A DNA stretch of 64,000 nucleotides. Source: DAIQNV01 sp038748775 (GTDB lineage: Bacteria > Planctomycetota > Phycisphaerae > Phycisphaerales > UBA1924). The stretch lies in contig JBCDIT010000011.1 in assembly GCA_038748775.1 (NCBI GenBank), forward strand, positions 103,946 to 167,945. The letters are read 5' to 3'. The notes below the pieces were generated by a model. It worked only from the letters and a program-made list of their open reading frames with translations, did not search any database and was not told the DNA's origin. The translations under genes and the position numbers were made by a program. Positions 15,596-24,811 of this stretch are shown here, one piece after another (the stretch's first letter is position 1; the number at the start of each line of letters is the position of its first letter).

Positions 15596-17368
15596 TCAGT
15601 GGACGCGCAGGACGACAAGCGTCTCGTCATCGACCTGGTTGCGCAGACCAGCGAACCGCCGAAGGTTCCAGTAGACCTGGTCCAAGATCCGAGCCGCGTC
15701 AGTGCTCGGGTCTTCGTTGAGCGTGTCGATCACCGACTGCACCAGCCTGGTCCAACCGAATCGCTCATTGTCAAAGTTGCGGGCGTCGGTGATCCCGTCG
15801 GTGAGCGCAACAAGGACATCACCCGCCTCAAGCTGGTGCGTAAACCGGTGGTACTCCTGCTCCGGGTCGATGCCCAAAACAAGACCGCCGACGCCCAACG
15901 GATGCACACTTTCGTGGGTCGGTGGCTTGCCGTCGCGCACCCGAACGACGAACGGTGGGTCGTGCCCCGCCGAGGCGTACGTGAGCTGGCGCGAAGACGG
16001 ATCGACGACGCCGTACCAGAGCGTCGCGAACTCGTTGTCGAGCGTGTCGGCGCACATCGCGCGGTTCACCCGTCCGAGCACGTCGTCGATGTTGTACACG
16101 TTCTCGACGTGGGCCCGGAGGCTCGCCCGAACCGCCGACATCAACAGAGCCGCGGCGACGCCCTTGCCGACCACGTCGCCAACCACGACGCCCAGCGAGC
16201 CGCCGACGTCGAACAAGTCGTAGAAGTCACCGGCGAGTTCGTAGCTGGGCACCGACCGTGCCGCGACGTCGAGCCCGGGCAACGCCGGCAGATCGCGAGG
16301 GAGCATCCGGTGCTGCACCTCCGACGCCAGGCGGAGCTGACGCTCCATGCGACGCTCGTGCTTCTGGGCGATCAGCAGCCTCGCCTGCTCGACCGCCGCG
16401 GCCGATTGCTCTCCGATCGAACGGAGCAACCGCTTCTCGCTCTCCGAGAACTGCCTGGGTGACTTTGAATAGAGCCTGATCAGCCCGATGGGCCTCTCGC
16501 GGACGAGCAGTGGCGTGACGATGAACGAACGCACGCCCTCAGCCCGAGCTTGATCGGGCTCGAGCACCCTCGCATCGGCCCAAAGATCCTCGACCGCCAA
16601 CACCTCGCCATCGAGGGCCACGCGATCGAACAACCGGCCACGGCTCAGGGGCAACGGGCTTTTGAGCCAGTTGTCCGACAACCCCGAACTCGCGATCGCT
16701 CGGAGTTCGGTCTCGTCGTCGGAGACCGGTACGCCGTCGGCGTCATCGGGCAACAGCACGACGGCGCCGGCATCCAAACCGAGCGCGTCGATCGCCGCGT
16801 CGAGAGCGGTCGCGAGCATCGAATCGACCGGGGTCCGCGCGGCCAAGAGCGAGCTAAGCTGGTAGAGCACCCCGAGCTCTTTCACGCGGTGCCTCAACTC
16901 GAGCACGTCGCGACAGAGCTCCGACCCGGTCGAGGCGAGCAGTTCGACCACACGGCGCGTTCGTTCGGTTGCCTCGTCGGTGTCTTCGGAATCGCCGTCC
17001 GGCATCGCGTCGAACACGATCGTCGCGATCACGTTCCCCTCGATCGTCAGGGGCGCGCGTTCTGATCGCTCCGCCACCGGGGGCGATTCGTCCTCGCCGA
17101 GCACACGCCAGAGCCGCCCGTCGGGACCGGCATCGTCGAGCGGAACGATCAGCCGATCGCCCTCGTCCCGGAGCTCAACGCCCAGGCCGGTCAGGTGCGC
17201 CAACTCGCTGCAGAGCATCGCGAGCGCGCCGTCGGTCAGAAACTCGGTGAGGCTGAGCCCGGAATGGGCCCCGCCGCGCCCGTCGGGGTCGTCACCCCCA
17301 GAGCCGCCGAGGCCCGGGTCGACCGGCGCTGAACCGCCGGACGTATCCAAGGCGTCGGCGCGTGTCAT
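15596..17368 (-). CDS. GAF-domain PP2C/SpoIIE-type serine phosphatase (RsbU-like)
   Basis: 590 residues. Order: disordered Gly-rich N-terminus, a possible PocR-like sensor (residues ~35-125), a GAF domain (~165-325, LGVLYQLSSLLAARTPVDSML to EQSAAAVEQARLL), then a SpoIIE/PP2C phosphatase (~340-590) with AGDFYDLFDVGG, VVVGDVVGKGVAAALLMS and LVALTDGITDARN, carrying the metal-binding aspartates. Such enzymes reactivate anti-anti-sigma factors in partner-switching pathways. Its start overlaps the stop of the secreted repeat-protein gene upstream (ATGA), so the two are co-translated; an ECF sigma/anti-sigma pair lies further upstream on the same strand. No STAS or HPK-like switch partner is in the window. 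Confidence 0.88.
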   Translation of the reverse strand: MTRADALDTSGGSAPVDPGLGGSGGDDPDGRGGAHSGLSLTEFLTDGALAMLCSELAHLTGLGVELRDEGDRLIVPLDDAGPDGRLWRVLGEDESPPVAERSERAPLTIEGNVIATIVFDAMPDGDSEDTDEATERTRRVVELLASTGSELCRDVLELRHRVKELGVLYQLSSLLAARTPVDSMLATALDAAIDALGLDAGAVVLLPDDADGVPVSDDETELRAIASSGLSDNWLKSPLPLSRGRLFDRVALDGEVLAVEDLWADARVLEPDQARAEGVRSFIVTPLLVRERPIGLIRLYSKSPRQFSESEKRLLRSIGEQSAAAVEQARLLIAQKHERRMERQLRLASEVQHRMLPRDLPALPGLDVAARSVPSYELAGDFYDLFDVGGSLGVVVGDVVGKGVAAALLMSAVRASLRAHVENVYNIDDVLGRVNRAMCADTLDNEFATLWYGVVDPSSRQLTYASAGHDPPFVVRVRDGKPPTHESVHPLGVGGLVLGIDPEQEYHRFTHQLEAGDVLVALTDGITDARNFDNERFGWTRLVQSVIDTLNEDPSTDAARILDQVYWNLRRFAGLRNQVDDETLVVLRVH

Positions 17369-19053
17369 CCGCCGGGCTCCGCGTCGTTCGTCGGAGCCTC
17401 AGCGTCGAGCCAAACACGGCGTAACAGGATTGCAAGTCGAGCATCGGTCACGTCCGCGAGGCCCTCGGTCTGGTCGAGCACCGAAAACGCACGGCGCACG
17501 ACCTCGGGCTCTTCGGCCTGGTACCCGAGGTAGGCGAGCAACAGCGCCGCCGCGAGGCCGACGCGCGACGCCCCCTGCTCGCTCGAAACACGCTCGAGAT
17601 CGCGACGGAGGGTCGCGAGCCTTCGGGGCACCGGCAGCAGCGTCTCGTCGTAGCGAGCGCCGACCACCTCCGGGTGCTCGACAAACAGCGAACGCAGGTT
17701 GACCGCCGCCGACACGTACAGCCCCGCCCCAAGCTGGGCGTGGACGCGTCCGATCTGCGCCGTCACGTCTCCGCGGTTGATCGACAGAGCCTGAGCGAAT
17801 CGCTCCTCGGCATCGAAGTACCGCTCTCGGGCCAGAAGCTGCTCGCCGGCCTGGACGTGCCTCGTGTACACGCTCGGCTGGCCGCGCTGTTCACTGATAA
17901 GGCCCCGCACCCGTTCGCCGCCACCCATCGCTTCGACCAACTCGGGATCGAGCCTCGCGATCTGGTCGCGCAGCGCGCGCTCGCGCCCAGAAACAGTCCC
18001 GGCTTCCGCACCGGCGTCGCCCGCCTCCCCGGTTTCGCCCTCTTCCTGTCCTTCGTCGCCCTCTTGATCAGGCCCGAAGTCAAACTGCGGAGGGGCGTTG
18101 AGTCGGCGACGGAGCTCCTCAAGGCGTGCCCGGGGGCTCGCCGACGGCTCGTCGTCCTCAGACCCCGCGATCCGCTCCAAGAGCTGGGCGTGGGCCGTGC
18201 CCACCTCCGCCGCCGGCCGCGAAGTGTCTCGTGCGTTGGCCTCGACCTGACCACCCGCCACTTGTGTCTCACGCCGACTGTCCATCGGATCGGCCTCGTC
18301 TCCGTTGTCGTCGACCCCGATCCGACCGAAGTCAGCGTCGACGACGAGAGGCGCTGCACGCACCGCGCGGAGCTCGGAAGCCGTCAGGCCCACAACCCCA
18401 GCTTCGTTCGCCTCGAACCGGCCCAGGAAAACCTGCGACAATCCTCGGTTCGACGAGTAGGCCGCCGGCGAACGCAGAGTGCCCAGAAGCGTGCCCCGTT
18501 CTGAGAACTCTGCCTCGAGCGGCCGCCGAGCCAATCCTTGGATCTCAGGGGCAGACGCCTCGAACCCGTTGCGACGGGCCACCGACCGGTTGGTGCTCGC
18601 TCCGGCCGCCTCGACGCTGTAGCCGCCACGACCAAGGCTGAACCCGCCGGCAAGACCGTCCGGGGGTGTGCCGCCGGTACTCAAGGCAAACGAGTATTGC
18701 AACGCCTCGGTGCCGCGAATGCCCAGACCGGCGAGACCGCTGGTCAGCGAGTCGCGACGGAAGGGGAACAACTCGTCAGAGCCCAATATGCCCCGGAACT
18801 CACCCGCGGCGGTGTACCCGACCTCGCCTCGGAAGCTCTGGAAGTTGGCCGCGTTGCCGGTGACAATCGCGTTGCGGAACGCGATTTCCGCCTGAAGGTC
18901 TCGCACGCGGGTGTTCGTCGTGCCGTTGACGCTCAGGTTGTTGTCGAGGCCGGTCCCGTTGCCCAGAGCGTTCTGCGCCAACGCAGGAGCCACGATCGCG
19001 CCGAGCGCCACGACGGCCCCGGCGACGAGACGAAGAGAAGCAGCGGTCTTCAC
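17365..19053 (-). CDS. Secreted hypothetical protein with TPR-like C-terminus
   Basis: 562 residues from GTG 19053, chosen because a gaaaggga Shine-Dalgarno lies 6-7 nt upstream and the first residues form a clear signal peptide (KTAASLRLVAGAVVALGAIVAPALAQ). The mature N-terminal region is Gly/Asn/Arg-rich (for example GEVGYTAAGEFRGILGSDELF). A Glu/Gly-rich acidic stretch (EGDEGQEEGETGEAGDAG) sits near residue 335, and the C-terminal ~150 residues are helical with TPR-like units (EQLLARERYFDAEERFAQALSI). Function unknown. It sits directly upstream of, and coupled to, the PP2C phosphatase gene. Confidence 0.65.
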   Translation of the reverse strand: MKTAASLRLVAGAVVALGAIVAPALAQNALGNGTGLDNNLSVNGTTNTRVRDLQAEIAFRNAIVTGNAANFQSFRGEVGYTAAGEFRGILGSDELFPFRRDSLTSGLAGLGIRGTEALQYSFALSTGGTPPDGLAGGFSLGRGGYSVEAAGASTNRSVARRNGFEASAPEIQGLARRPLEAEFSERGTLLGTLRSPAAYSSNRGLSQVFLGRFEANEAGVVGLTASELRAVRAAPLVVDADFGRIGVDDNGDEADPMDSRRETQVAGGQVEANARDTSRPAAEVGTAHAQLLERIAGSEDDEPSASPRARLEELRRRLNAPPQFDFGPDQEGDEGQEEGETGEAGDAGAEAGTVSGRERALRDQIARLDPELVEAMGGGERVRGLISEQRGQPSVYTRHVQAGEQLLARERYFDAEERFAQALSINRGDVTAQIGRVHAQLGAGLYVSAAVNLRSLFVEHPEVVGARYDETLLPVPRRLATLRRDLERVSSEQGASRVGLAAALLLAYLGYQAEEPEVVRRAFSVLDQTEGLADVTDARLAILLRRVWLDAEAPTNDAEPGG

Positions 19054-19139
19054 GATCGGTCCCTTTCCGTGCGGAGAGGCAAGATCCTCGCCGATGGTAC
19101 GCGTCCGGTGAGAGGTATCGGCATTCCGGAACACAAACA

Positions 19140-19172
19140 AACCCCAGGTGACATACGTCAGTTCCTGGGGTT
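19140..19172 (-). terminator. Rho-independent terminator after the anti-sigma gene
   Basis: 9-bp stem (aaccccagg / cctggggtt); reading leftward it is followed by tgtttgtgtt. It separates the sigma/anti-sigma unit from the secreted protein gene. Confidence 0.75.
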
Positions 19173-19204
19173 GAGATCGCTGGATCGCCGGTTTTGGGGT
19201 GGAG

Positions 19205-20158
19205 TCAGAGCTCTTCGGTCGGCGGAGCGACATTCATCGCACCAAGGACCCGCGTGCAGCCCTGTGCATCGCCGCCCTTCGCAACCAGGGCGTAGATCAG
19301 CCCCTCGGCCTTCCAGACGAAGATGCTCGCGTCATTGATCCCGCACGACGCGGTGTCGACGCTATAGGTCACACCGCTGTTGAGCTTGAGTTCGCCGGTG
19401 TCCTGCTTCACGAAGACGCTGACGGGGATCCGCTGGGGCGGGCCGACGCCATCTTTGGGCTCGACGAAGAACTGGAAGTGCGTCGAAGGTCCGGACCCTG
19501 GGACGCGACACTCCGACCCACCTCCAAAGGTCATCGAGTTTTCCGAGCACACCGGCAGCTTGGGCTCGCCGCCCAGGAGCGCCGCGAGCTTGCGAGCCAC
19601 TTCGCTCTGTTCGCCGGTCTCGAACTTCGATCGGGCCGCGGATTCGTTGCCCGCAACACGGCTGTGCTCCCCGGCGACGAACTGGGCCAGTTCGACGTGG
19701 TAAGCGCCGCCGCCACCCCTCGGGTTGCCCAGCAATGCCACGGCCGAAACAGCGATCAGCAGCATCGCGGCGATTGAACCGATCGCGATCGTTGACGTGC
19801 GCGACCAGAACGAAGGTGACCGCGTCTGCTCGGCACGATCCGCAAGGGCATCGGCCAGCGCTTCATCCGAGACGGGCGCTTCGGCCGCGCCGGCGATCGA
19901 AGCGCGGACCCGGTCTGCCAAGCCCTCGGGCACGCTGACATCACCCATCGCCCGTCCGCACGCACCACGCAGGCCACGCTCGAACGCAACACGCTTCTCG
20001 CTGTCGGGATGAGCGGCGACGTGCTCGTCGAAACCGGCCTGGTGCTGGGGATCGATCTCCCCATCGGCCGCCAAGCGGAGCAACGAAGCAGCGGAGACCT
20101 TCGACAGGTCGAGTTCCTCCGACGAACGCTCAAAGTTGGGTCCCAGACGGTCGGTCAT
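19205..20158 (-). CDS. Transmembrane anti-sigma factor-like protein
   Basis: 317 residues. The cytoplasmic N-terminal ~110 residues (SAASLLRLAADGEIDPQHQAGFDEHVAAHP) resemble the anti-sigma domain of ECF regulators but without an obvious HxxxCxxC zinc motif. A single span (IAIGSIAAMLLIAVSAVALLG) lies at ~125-145, followed by an extracytoplasmic domain of 170 residues with four or more cysteines (PVCSENSM, SECRVPG, TASCGIND, AQGCTRV), possibly disulfide-bonded. It follows the ECF sigma gene on the same strand after a 481-bp gap. Confidence 0.7.
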   Translation of the reverse strand: MTDRLGPNFERSSEELDLSKVSAASLLRLAADGEIDPQHQAGFDEHVAAHPDSEKRVAFERGLRGACGRAMGDVSVPEGLADRVRASIAGAAEAPVSDEALADALADRAEQTRSPSFWSRTSTIAIGSIAAMLLIAVSAVALLGNPRGGGGAYHVELAQFVAGEHSRVAGNESAARSKFETGEQSEVARKLAALLGGEPKLPVCSENSMTFGGGSECRVPGSGPSTHFQFFVEPKDGVGPPQRIPVSVFVKQDTGELKLNSGVTYSVDTASCGINDASIFVWKAEGLIYALVAKGGDAQGCTRVLGAMNVAPPTEEL

Positions 20159-20639
20159 CGCAAACGCCTCATCACGGGCTCAAAGGCCCACAAGCGTACC
20201 CCCTTGCGCCGGCCCCTAACCCCCGGGGACGGCGGAACTGAAGCGAGCAGCGGAGCGTCGGCTCCACGCCTCGGTCGGTCTTCAATGTCGGGCCCACGCC
20301 TCCTCGGAGGACGCGCCGCGGGAGGTTCCCCGCGTCTCAATCAGCCCATGCACCGAGCTGATTCCCCAGAATCGGCGTTGCCGATCGGACTTGCAAGGCC
20401 AACGCCCCGACAACCCTGATGACCGCTACGACCCGATTCTTTCGGATTCATCTCGGTCGTTCGCCCCGTCAAGCGAGAGGCCGCTCAGGGACACTGGAAG
20501 CAACGCTCCAACCCGCCGTTTCTATTCCGCACACGGTCGTCATCGAGATCGAGAGAGTTAATTTTTTGGGTTCTTCGCGACGGGACGCGATCTGGCGGAC
20601 CTCCAAACTCAAACATAATCCTATAAAACACTCGCGATC
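20159..20639. other. 481-bp gap between ECF sigma and anti-sigma genes
   Basis: No convincing gene. The part nearest the sigma gene (about 20555-20640) is AT-rich compared with its surroundings (ttaattttttgg, aacataatcctataaaac) and could hold a minus-strand promoter for the anti-sigma gene. The remainder is GC-rich with short dyads near 20290-20335. Confidence 0.45.
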
Positions 20640-21230
20640 TCAATCCGACGCCGCGGCGCCATCGCGCAACCCAAGGGCTTCCACGGCATCCTCGTCCTTC
20701 ATCAACGCATCGCCCAAGAGCTTGCGGGCTCGGTGAAGCCGGCTCATCACTGTGCCGATCGGCACGTCGAGGATCGTCGCGATCTCGCGGTACTTGAGCC
20801 CCTCGACGCCCCACATCATGAGCACCTCGCGGTACTCGGGCTTGAGTTCTTCGATCGCTGTCTTGAGCTTCCCGTCGACCTGGTCCCAGTCGAGTTGCTC
20901 GCCGTCCCACTGAGGCGGCGGTTCGTCGGGCGGCTGCTCGCTCGAGGCCTCGCCGTGAAACGCCTCGACCGCCATCGGATCGCGGCTCTGCTTCTTGATG
21001 CGGCTGTAGAAGACGTTGTGGGCGATGGCGAAAAGCCACGCCCGCATGCCCCCACCGCCCTCGGCGGAGGTGTCGACAAACCGCTCGATCGTCTTCGGAC
21101 GCATCGCCCGCAGGTACACCTCCTGGACGATCTCCTCCGCCTCGTCCGGTCGGCGCGCGAGGTGATACGCCATGCGGTACACCGCGTCGAGGTGCTCCAA
21201 CGCGAGCTTCTCGAACTCCGCCCGTTCCAT
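20640..21230 (-). CDS. ECF-family RNA polymerase sigma factor
   Basis: 196 residues. Region 2 is visible as LEHLDAVYRMAYHLARRPDEAEEIVQEVYLRAM plus MRAWLFAIAHNVFYSRIKK; region 4 as EELKPEYREVLMMWGVEGLKYREIATILDVPIGTVMSRLHRARKLLGDAL. ATG 21230 is preceded by aaggaaggtca, a good Shine-Dalgarno; the longer form starting at 21263 is less likely. A 40-residue acidic/Pro-rich linker separates the regions. The downstream membrane anti-sigma protein is its probable regulator. Confidence 0.93.
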   Translation of the reverse strand: MERAEFEKLALEHLDAVYRMAYHLARRPDEAEEIVQEVYLRAMRPKTIERFVDTSAEGGGGMRAWLFAIAHNVFYSRIKKQSRDPMAVEAFHGEASSEQPPDEPPPQWDGEQLDWDQVDGKLKTAIEELKPEYREVLMMWGVEGLKYREIATILDVPIGTVMSRLHRARKLLGDALMKDEDAVEALGLRDGAAASD

Positions 21231-21347
21231 TGACCTTCCTTCGACCCTTGATGTCCGGGTCACCTCGACCCGGCATATCCCGACCCGGCATCACCCCGGG
21301 GCGCGGCACAATCGGTTCCAGAGAGCATACTCCGATACGATCGTCGC

Positions 21348-23183
21348 ATGTCCCAGACGAACCCCGGGCCAACGGCTTCCCGTCCCTACTACATCACCAC
21401 GCCAATCTACTACGTCAACGACCGGCCGCATATCGGCCATTGCTACACGACAACCCTGGCCGACGTCGCGGCCAGAGCCCAGAGACTCATCGGGCGCGAC
21501 GTGTTCTTTCTGACCGGAACCGACGAGCACGCCGACAAGGTCTCGAAGGCCGCCCACGAGCGGGGCAAGACCCCGATCGAGTGGGCCGACGAGAACGCGG
21601 CCCGCTTCAAGGACGCGTTCGCGTTCATGCGGATCTCGAACGACGACTTCGTCCGCACGACGGAACCCCGTCATAAAGAACGGGCATCGGCGTACATCAA
21701 GCGATTGATGGACCAGGGCGACATCGCGCTGGGCGACTACGAAGGCTGGTACGACGTCAGCCAGGAGGAATACGTCACCGAGTCGACCGCGAAGGAGCAC
21801 GACTTCAAGAGCCCGGTGACCGGCCGCCCGCTCGAGAAGCGGGTCGAACAGAACTACTTCTTTGACCTGCCCAAGTATGCCGAGTGGCTTGAAGCGCGGA
21901 TCAACTCGGGTGAACTCAAGATCGTCCCCGAGGCTCGCAAGAACGAGGTCATGGGCCGGATCAAGCAGGGCCTCAACAAGGTCCCGGTCTCGCGGCGCAT
22001 CAACCCCGACGACCCCGAGCACGTTCGCGACTGGGGCATCCGCATGCCAGGAGACCCAGATCACCGGGTGTACGTGTGGATCGAGGCGCTGTGCAACTAC
22101 CTCACCGTCATGGACAACGAGGCGGAGCCCTCGACGGTTGGTGCGGAAGGGGAACGCCGGCGCAAGTGGTGGCCCAAGGGTGATGCGTCGGGTGATGCGT
22201 CGGGTGATGCTGAGATCGTCCACGCAATGGCGAAGGACATCCTGTGGTTCCACGCGGTCATCTGGCCCTGCATGCTGCACGCCCTGGGCCAGAAGGTGCC
22301 CGACACGGTGTACGCCCACGCGTACTTCATCGCCGAGGGCAAGAAGATGTCCAAGAGCTTGGGCAACTTCATCGAGATCGATCAGCTCAAGGCGTACGCA
22401 GACCGCTACTCGGTCGACGCGGTCCGCTGGTACCTCGCGACCCAGGGCCCGGGCGGCGCGACCGACGCCGACTTCGCGTACCAGCGGTTCGTCGAGGTGT
22501 ACAACGCCGACCTGGCCAACGGGATCGGCAACGCGACGAGCAGGGTCGCGAACATGATCGCGAAGTACTACGGGGGAAGTGTGCCCGACCCGGTGGGCCG
22601 AACGTCGCTCGACCTTCTGAAGTCCTCGTCGATCACAGAGACCGTGAACGCTCAGTTTGCCTCCAAGGGCAGCGACACGACGCTCGCCGCGATCTTTCAC
22701 GACTACAACTGGCCGGAACTGGTCGCAAACAAGCACGCGCTGTGGTTCGAGAGCTATGCGCTGGACGCGGACGAAATCGGTCTAGCGATCGCGGAAGGAC
22801 GAGCGCTGTCGAAGGTGGTCGACGGCTTCATCGGGCTGACGCGACCGTTCAGCCTCGCGAAAGACCTCGAAGGCAACCCGTTGTTCTCGCATCTGTCGAA
22901 CACGGAGGCATTGGCGACGATCCTGTACCAGTGCGCCGAGGCGCTCCGCATCGCGTCTCTCTTCTTCTACCCCGCACTCCCGGACAAGATGGCCCAGCTT
23001 TGGCGTGACTGGAACTGCAGCCACCTCAACGACCCCAACGACGCCGACTCGGGGTTCGTCGCGCCACTCTCGGAGCTTGCTCAGTGGGCCGGACCGCATG
23101 GGCTCAAGCCCGGGCAGACGATCGTGAAAGGCGAAGCGTTGTTCATGCGTGCCGACGCAAAGGACCCGGCACCGGGCGCGTAG
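21348..23183 (+). CDS. metG: Methionyl-tRNA synthetase
   Basis: 611 residues, class I synthetase. Visible are YYITTPIYYVNDRPHIGHCYTTTLADV (HIGH motif), FLTGTDEHADKV, the type without zinc-knuckle cysteines (GWYDVSQEEYVTESTAKEHDF), and AEGKKMSKSLGNFI (KMSKS). The anticodon-binding helical domain follows; there is no C-terminal Trbp111-like domain. Residues ~278-287 (GDASGDASGD) come from a 12-bp DNA repeat. TACGAT ends 6 nt before ATG 21348 with no Shine-Dalgarno, consistent with a leaderless mRNA. Confidence 0.97.
   Translation: MSQTNPGPTASRPYYITTPIYYVNDRPHIGHCYTTTLADVAARAQRLIGRDVFFLTGTDEHADKVSKAAHERGKTPIEWADENAARFKDAFAFMRISNDDFVRTTEPRHKERASAYIKRLMDQGDIALGDYEGWYDVSQEEYVTESTAKEHDFKSPVTGRPLEKRVEQNYFFDLPKYAEWLEARINSGELKIVPEARKNEVMGRIKQGLNKVPVSRRINPDDPEHVRDWGIRMPGDPDHRVYVWIEALCNYLTVMDNEAEPSTVGAEGERRRKWWPKGDASGDASGDAEIVHAMAKDILWFHAVIWPCMLHALGQKVPDTVYAHAYFIAEGKKMSKSLGNFIEIDQLKAYADRYSVDAVRWYLATQGPGGATDADFAYQRFVEVYNADLANGIGNATSRVANMIAKYYGGSVPDPVGRTSLDLLKSSSITETVNAQFASKGSDTTLAAIFHDYNWPELVANKHALWFESYALDADEIGLAIAEGRALSKVVDGFIGLTRPFSLAKDLEGNPLFSHLSNTEALATILYQCAEALRIASLFFYPALPDKMAQLWRDWNCSHLNDPNDADSGFVAPLSELAQWAGPHGLKPGQTIVKGEALFMRADAKDPAPGA
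22180..22210 (+). repeat. Short tandem repeat inside metG
   Basis: Nearly three copies of a 12-bp unit (ggtgatgcgtcg) encode (GDAS)n in a loop of MetG. Confidence 0.85.
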
Positions 23184-23214
23184 GCCGGGCATGCTCGAGA
23201 CCTCGCCTGGGGAG

Positions 23215-23562
23215 TCAGCGGCCGAACGTGCCGAACACGCTATCGAGCCCGAGGAGGAGCAAGTAGACCGTCAGTGTAAAGCCGGCCCAAAGCATGAGGC
23301 CCCAGAACACACCCTGCGCGATGACCCAGACCGGCCGGCGATCGAACTTGGTCAGGTCGGGTTTGGAAGGTGACATGGGGTTTAGCCGGACCGGACGGAC
23401 CGGGTCCTCGTCAACGTCACCCTCGACGAGTTCGACACGTGTCGTGTTGATAAAGCCTTCGCGGACAGCCGCGTTGCGGGCAACGGCTTCGGACGCGCAC
23501 TCGATGAGTACCGAGCTTTCGGTGTCTTCGTCCCGGAGCCCGAAAACTCGAAAGAGCGGCAT
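23215..23562 (-). CDS. Small hypothetical membrane protein
   Basis: 115 residues: a small N-terminal domain (PLFRVFGLRDEDTESSVLIECASEAVARNAAVREGF) that looks ferredoxin-like or DUF2007-like in length, then one or two C-terminal spans (PVWVIAQGVFWGLMLWAGFTLTVYLLLLGLDSVFG). Its start overlaps the scoB stop (ATGA), so it is translated with scoB. No family recognised. Confidence 0.6.
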   Translation of the reverse strand: MPLFRVFGLRDEDTESSVLIECASEAVARNAAVREGFINTTRVELVEGDVDEDPVRPVRLNPMSPSKPDLTKFDRRPVWVIAQGVFWGLMLWAGFTLTVYLLLLGLDSVFGTFGR

Positions 23563-24227
23563 CAGGCAATCTCCAGAATCGCCGGTTCACCGTCGACGAT
23601 GAGTTCGGCCTCGGTCTTCTCGATGACCTCGTCGACGCGCACGCCCGGAGCCAGCTCGGTCAGGTAGAAACGGTTCTTGGCATGGTCCATCTCAAGCACG
23701 CAAAGATCCGTGATCACCATGTCGATGCACGAGGCCCCAGTCAGCGGGAGCGAACAGGCTTTGACAAGCTTGGCGTCGCCTCGCTTGGAGTTGTGCTCCA
23801 TCATGACGACGACCTTTCGGACGCCTGCGACGAGGTCCATCGCGCCGCCCATGCCCTTGACCATCTTGCCCGGGATCATCCAGTTGGCGATGTCGCCGGT
23901 CTCGGAAATCTGCATGGCGCCGAGGATGCACATGTCGATGTGCCCGCCCCGGATCATCCCGAAGCTGTCCGAGCTGGAGAAGTAACTCGCGCCATGGCGC
24001 GCGGTGACCGTTTGCTTGCCGGCGTTGATCAGATCGGCGTCGACCTCGGCTTCAGACGGGAACGGACCGATGCCCAAGAGGCCGTTCTCAGACTGGAGCC
24101 AGACGTCGATCCCGTCGGGGATGTGGTTTGCGACAAGCGTCGGCATGCCGATGCCCAGATTCACGACGAACCCATCTCGGAGTTCCTGGGCCGCTCTGCG
24201 GGCGATCTGGTCTCGGGTCAAAGGCAT
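23562..24227 (-). CDS. scoB: 3-oxoacid CoA-transferase subunit B
   Basis: 221 residues. Beta subunit motifs of family I CoA-transferases: DGFVVNLGIGMPTLVANHIP, LQSENGLLGIGPFP (the SENG glutamate is the catalytic residue in this family), GGHIDMCILGAMQI and GAMDLVAGVRKVVVMMEH. Transfers CoA between succinyl-CoA and a 3-oxoacid. ATG 24227 has a strong aggagg Shine-Dalgarno; the longer frame has no such site. The alpha subunit is 3.5 kb away on the same strand. Confidence 0.93.
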   Translation of the reverse strand: MPLTRDQIARRAAQELRDGFVVNLGIGMPTLVANHIPDGIDVWLQSENGLLGIGPFPSEAEVDADLINAGKQTVTARHGASYFSSSDSFGMIRGGHIDMCILGAMQISETGDIANWMIPGKMVKGMGGAMDLVAGVRKVVVMMEHNSKRGDAKLVKACSLPLTGASCIDMVITDLCVLEMDHAKNRFYLTELAPGVRVDEVIEKTEAELIVDGEPAILEIA

Positions 24228-24293
24228 TGTCGGACCTCCTACCAACACTTTACCATGGCCCCAGCGCCACCAGACACACAAAGGAGCCCTGCA

Positions 24294-24680
24294 GTGCAGA
24301 GCCTCGAAAGCAGCCCCGTCGGCAAACTGATCTTCGCGGCCGGGAAGAACAAGGTCGTCGGCATCGACGCCGACACCGGCCAAGAACTCTGGCGTACCGA
24401 AATCAAGCGAGGGTTCTTCTCGAGCAGTTCATTCTGCACGATGACGCTCCAGGGATCGTTCTTGTACGTCGCCGCTGGGAAGTACGTCACCAAGCTCGAC
24501 GCGTGGACGGGGCACGAGATCTGGATACGAGATTCACTGAAGTCGATGGGCCCGCTCCCGATGATCGTCGCCGGCGAGGGCAACGCGGCGCAGACGGTCA
24601 CGGCCGCCGCGATCATGCAGCAACAGGCCCAGGCCGCCGCCGCCGGCGGGGCCGCCGGAGCCGCGGCCGCGAGCGGGTAA
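24294..24680 (+). CDS. Short PQQ-propeller-like repeat protein
   Basis: 128 residues from GTG 24294, which has an aaggag Shine-Dalgarno 8 nt upstream; ATG 24255 in frame is an alternative. The core LIFAAGKNKVVGIDADTGQELWRTEI and LYVAAGKYVTKLDAWTGHEIW are two PQQ/beta-propeller blade motifs (G..LWR, G.EIW). A poly-Ala/Gln C-terminal tail follows. Two blades cannot form a full propeller, so it may oligomerise. It is transcribed divergently from scoB. Confidence 0.65.
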   Translation: MQSLESSPVGKLIFAAGKNKVVGIDADTGQELWRTEIKRGFFSSSSFCTMTLQGSFLYVAAGKYVTKLDAWTGHEIWIRDSLKSMGPLPMIVAGEGNAAQTVTAAAIMQQQAQAAAAGGAAGAAAASG

Positions 24681-24811
24681 CAGATAGCCATCGAATCTGG
24701 CGGCCCCACGCCGCCCCTGGGTTGAATCTCAAAAGTTTGGGAACACTAACTTCGGTACGGGGGTTTGATGTCTTAGTACAAGCCGATTGATCTCGGCGGA
24801 AGGAGACCCCA

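Noticed and set aside
21291..22736. 481-codon minus-strand frame opposite metG
   Set aside because: metG on the plus strand is unambiguous; the antisense frame has no motifs.
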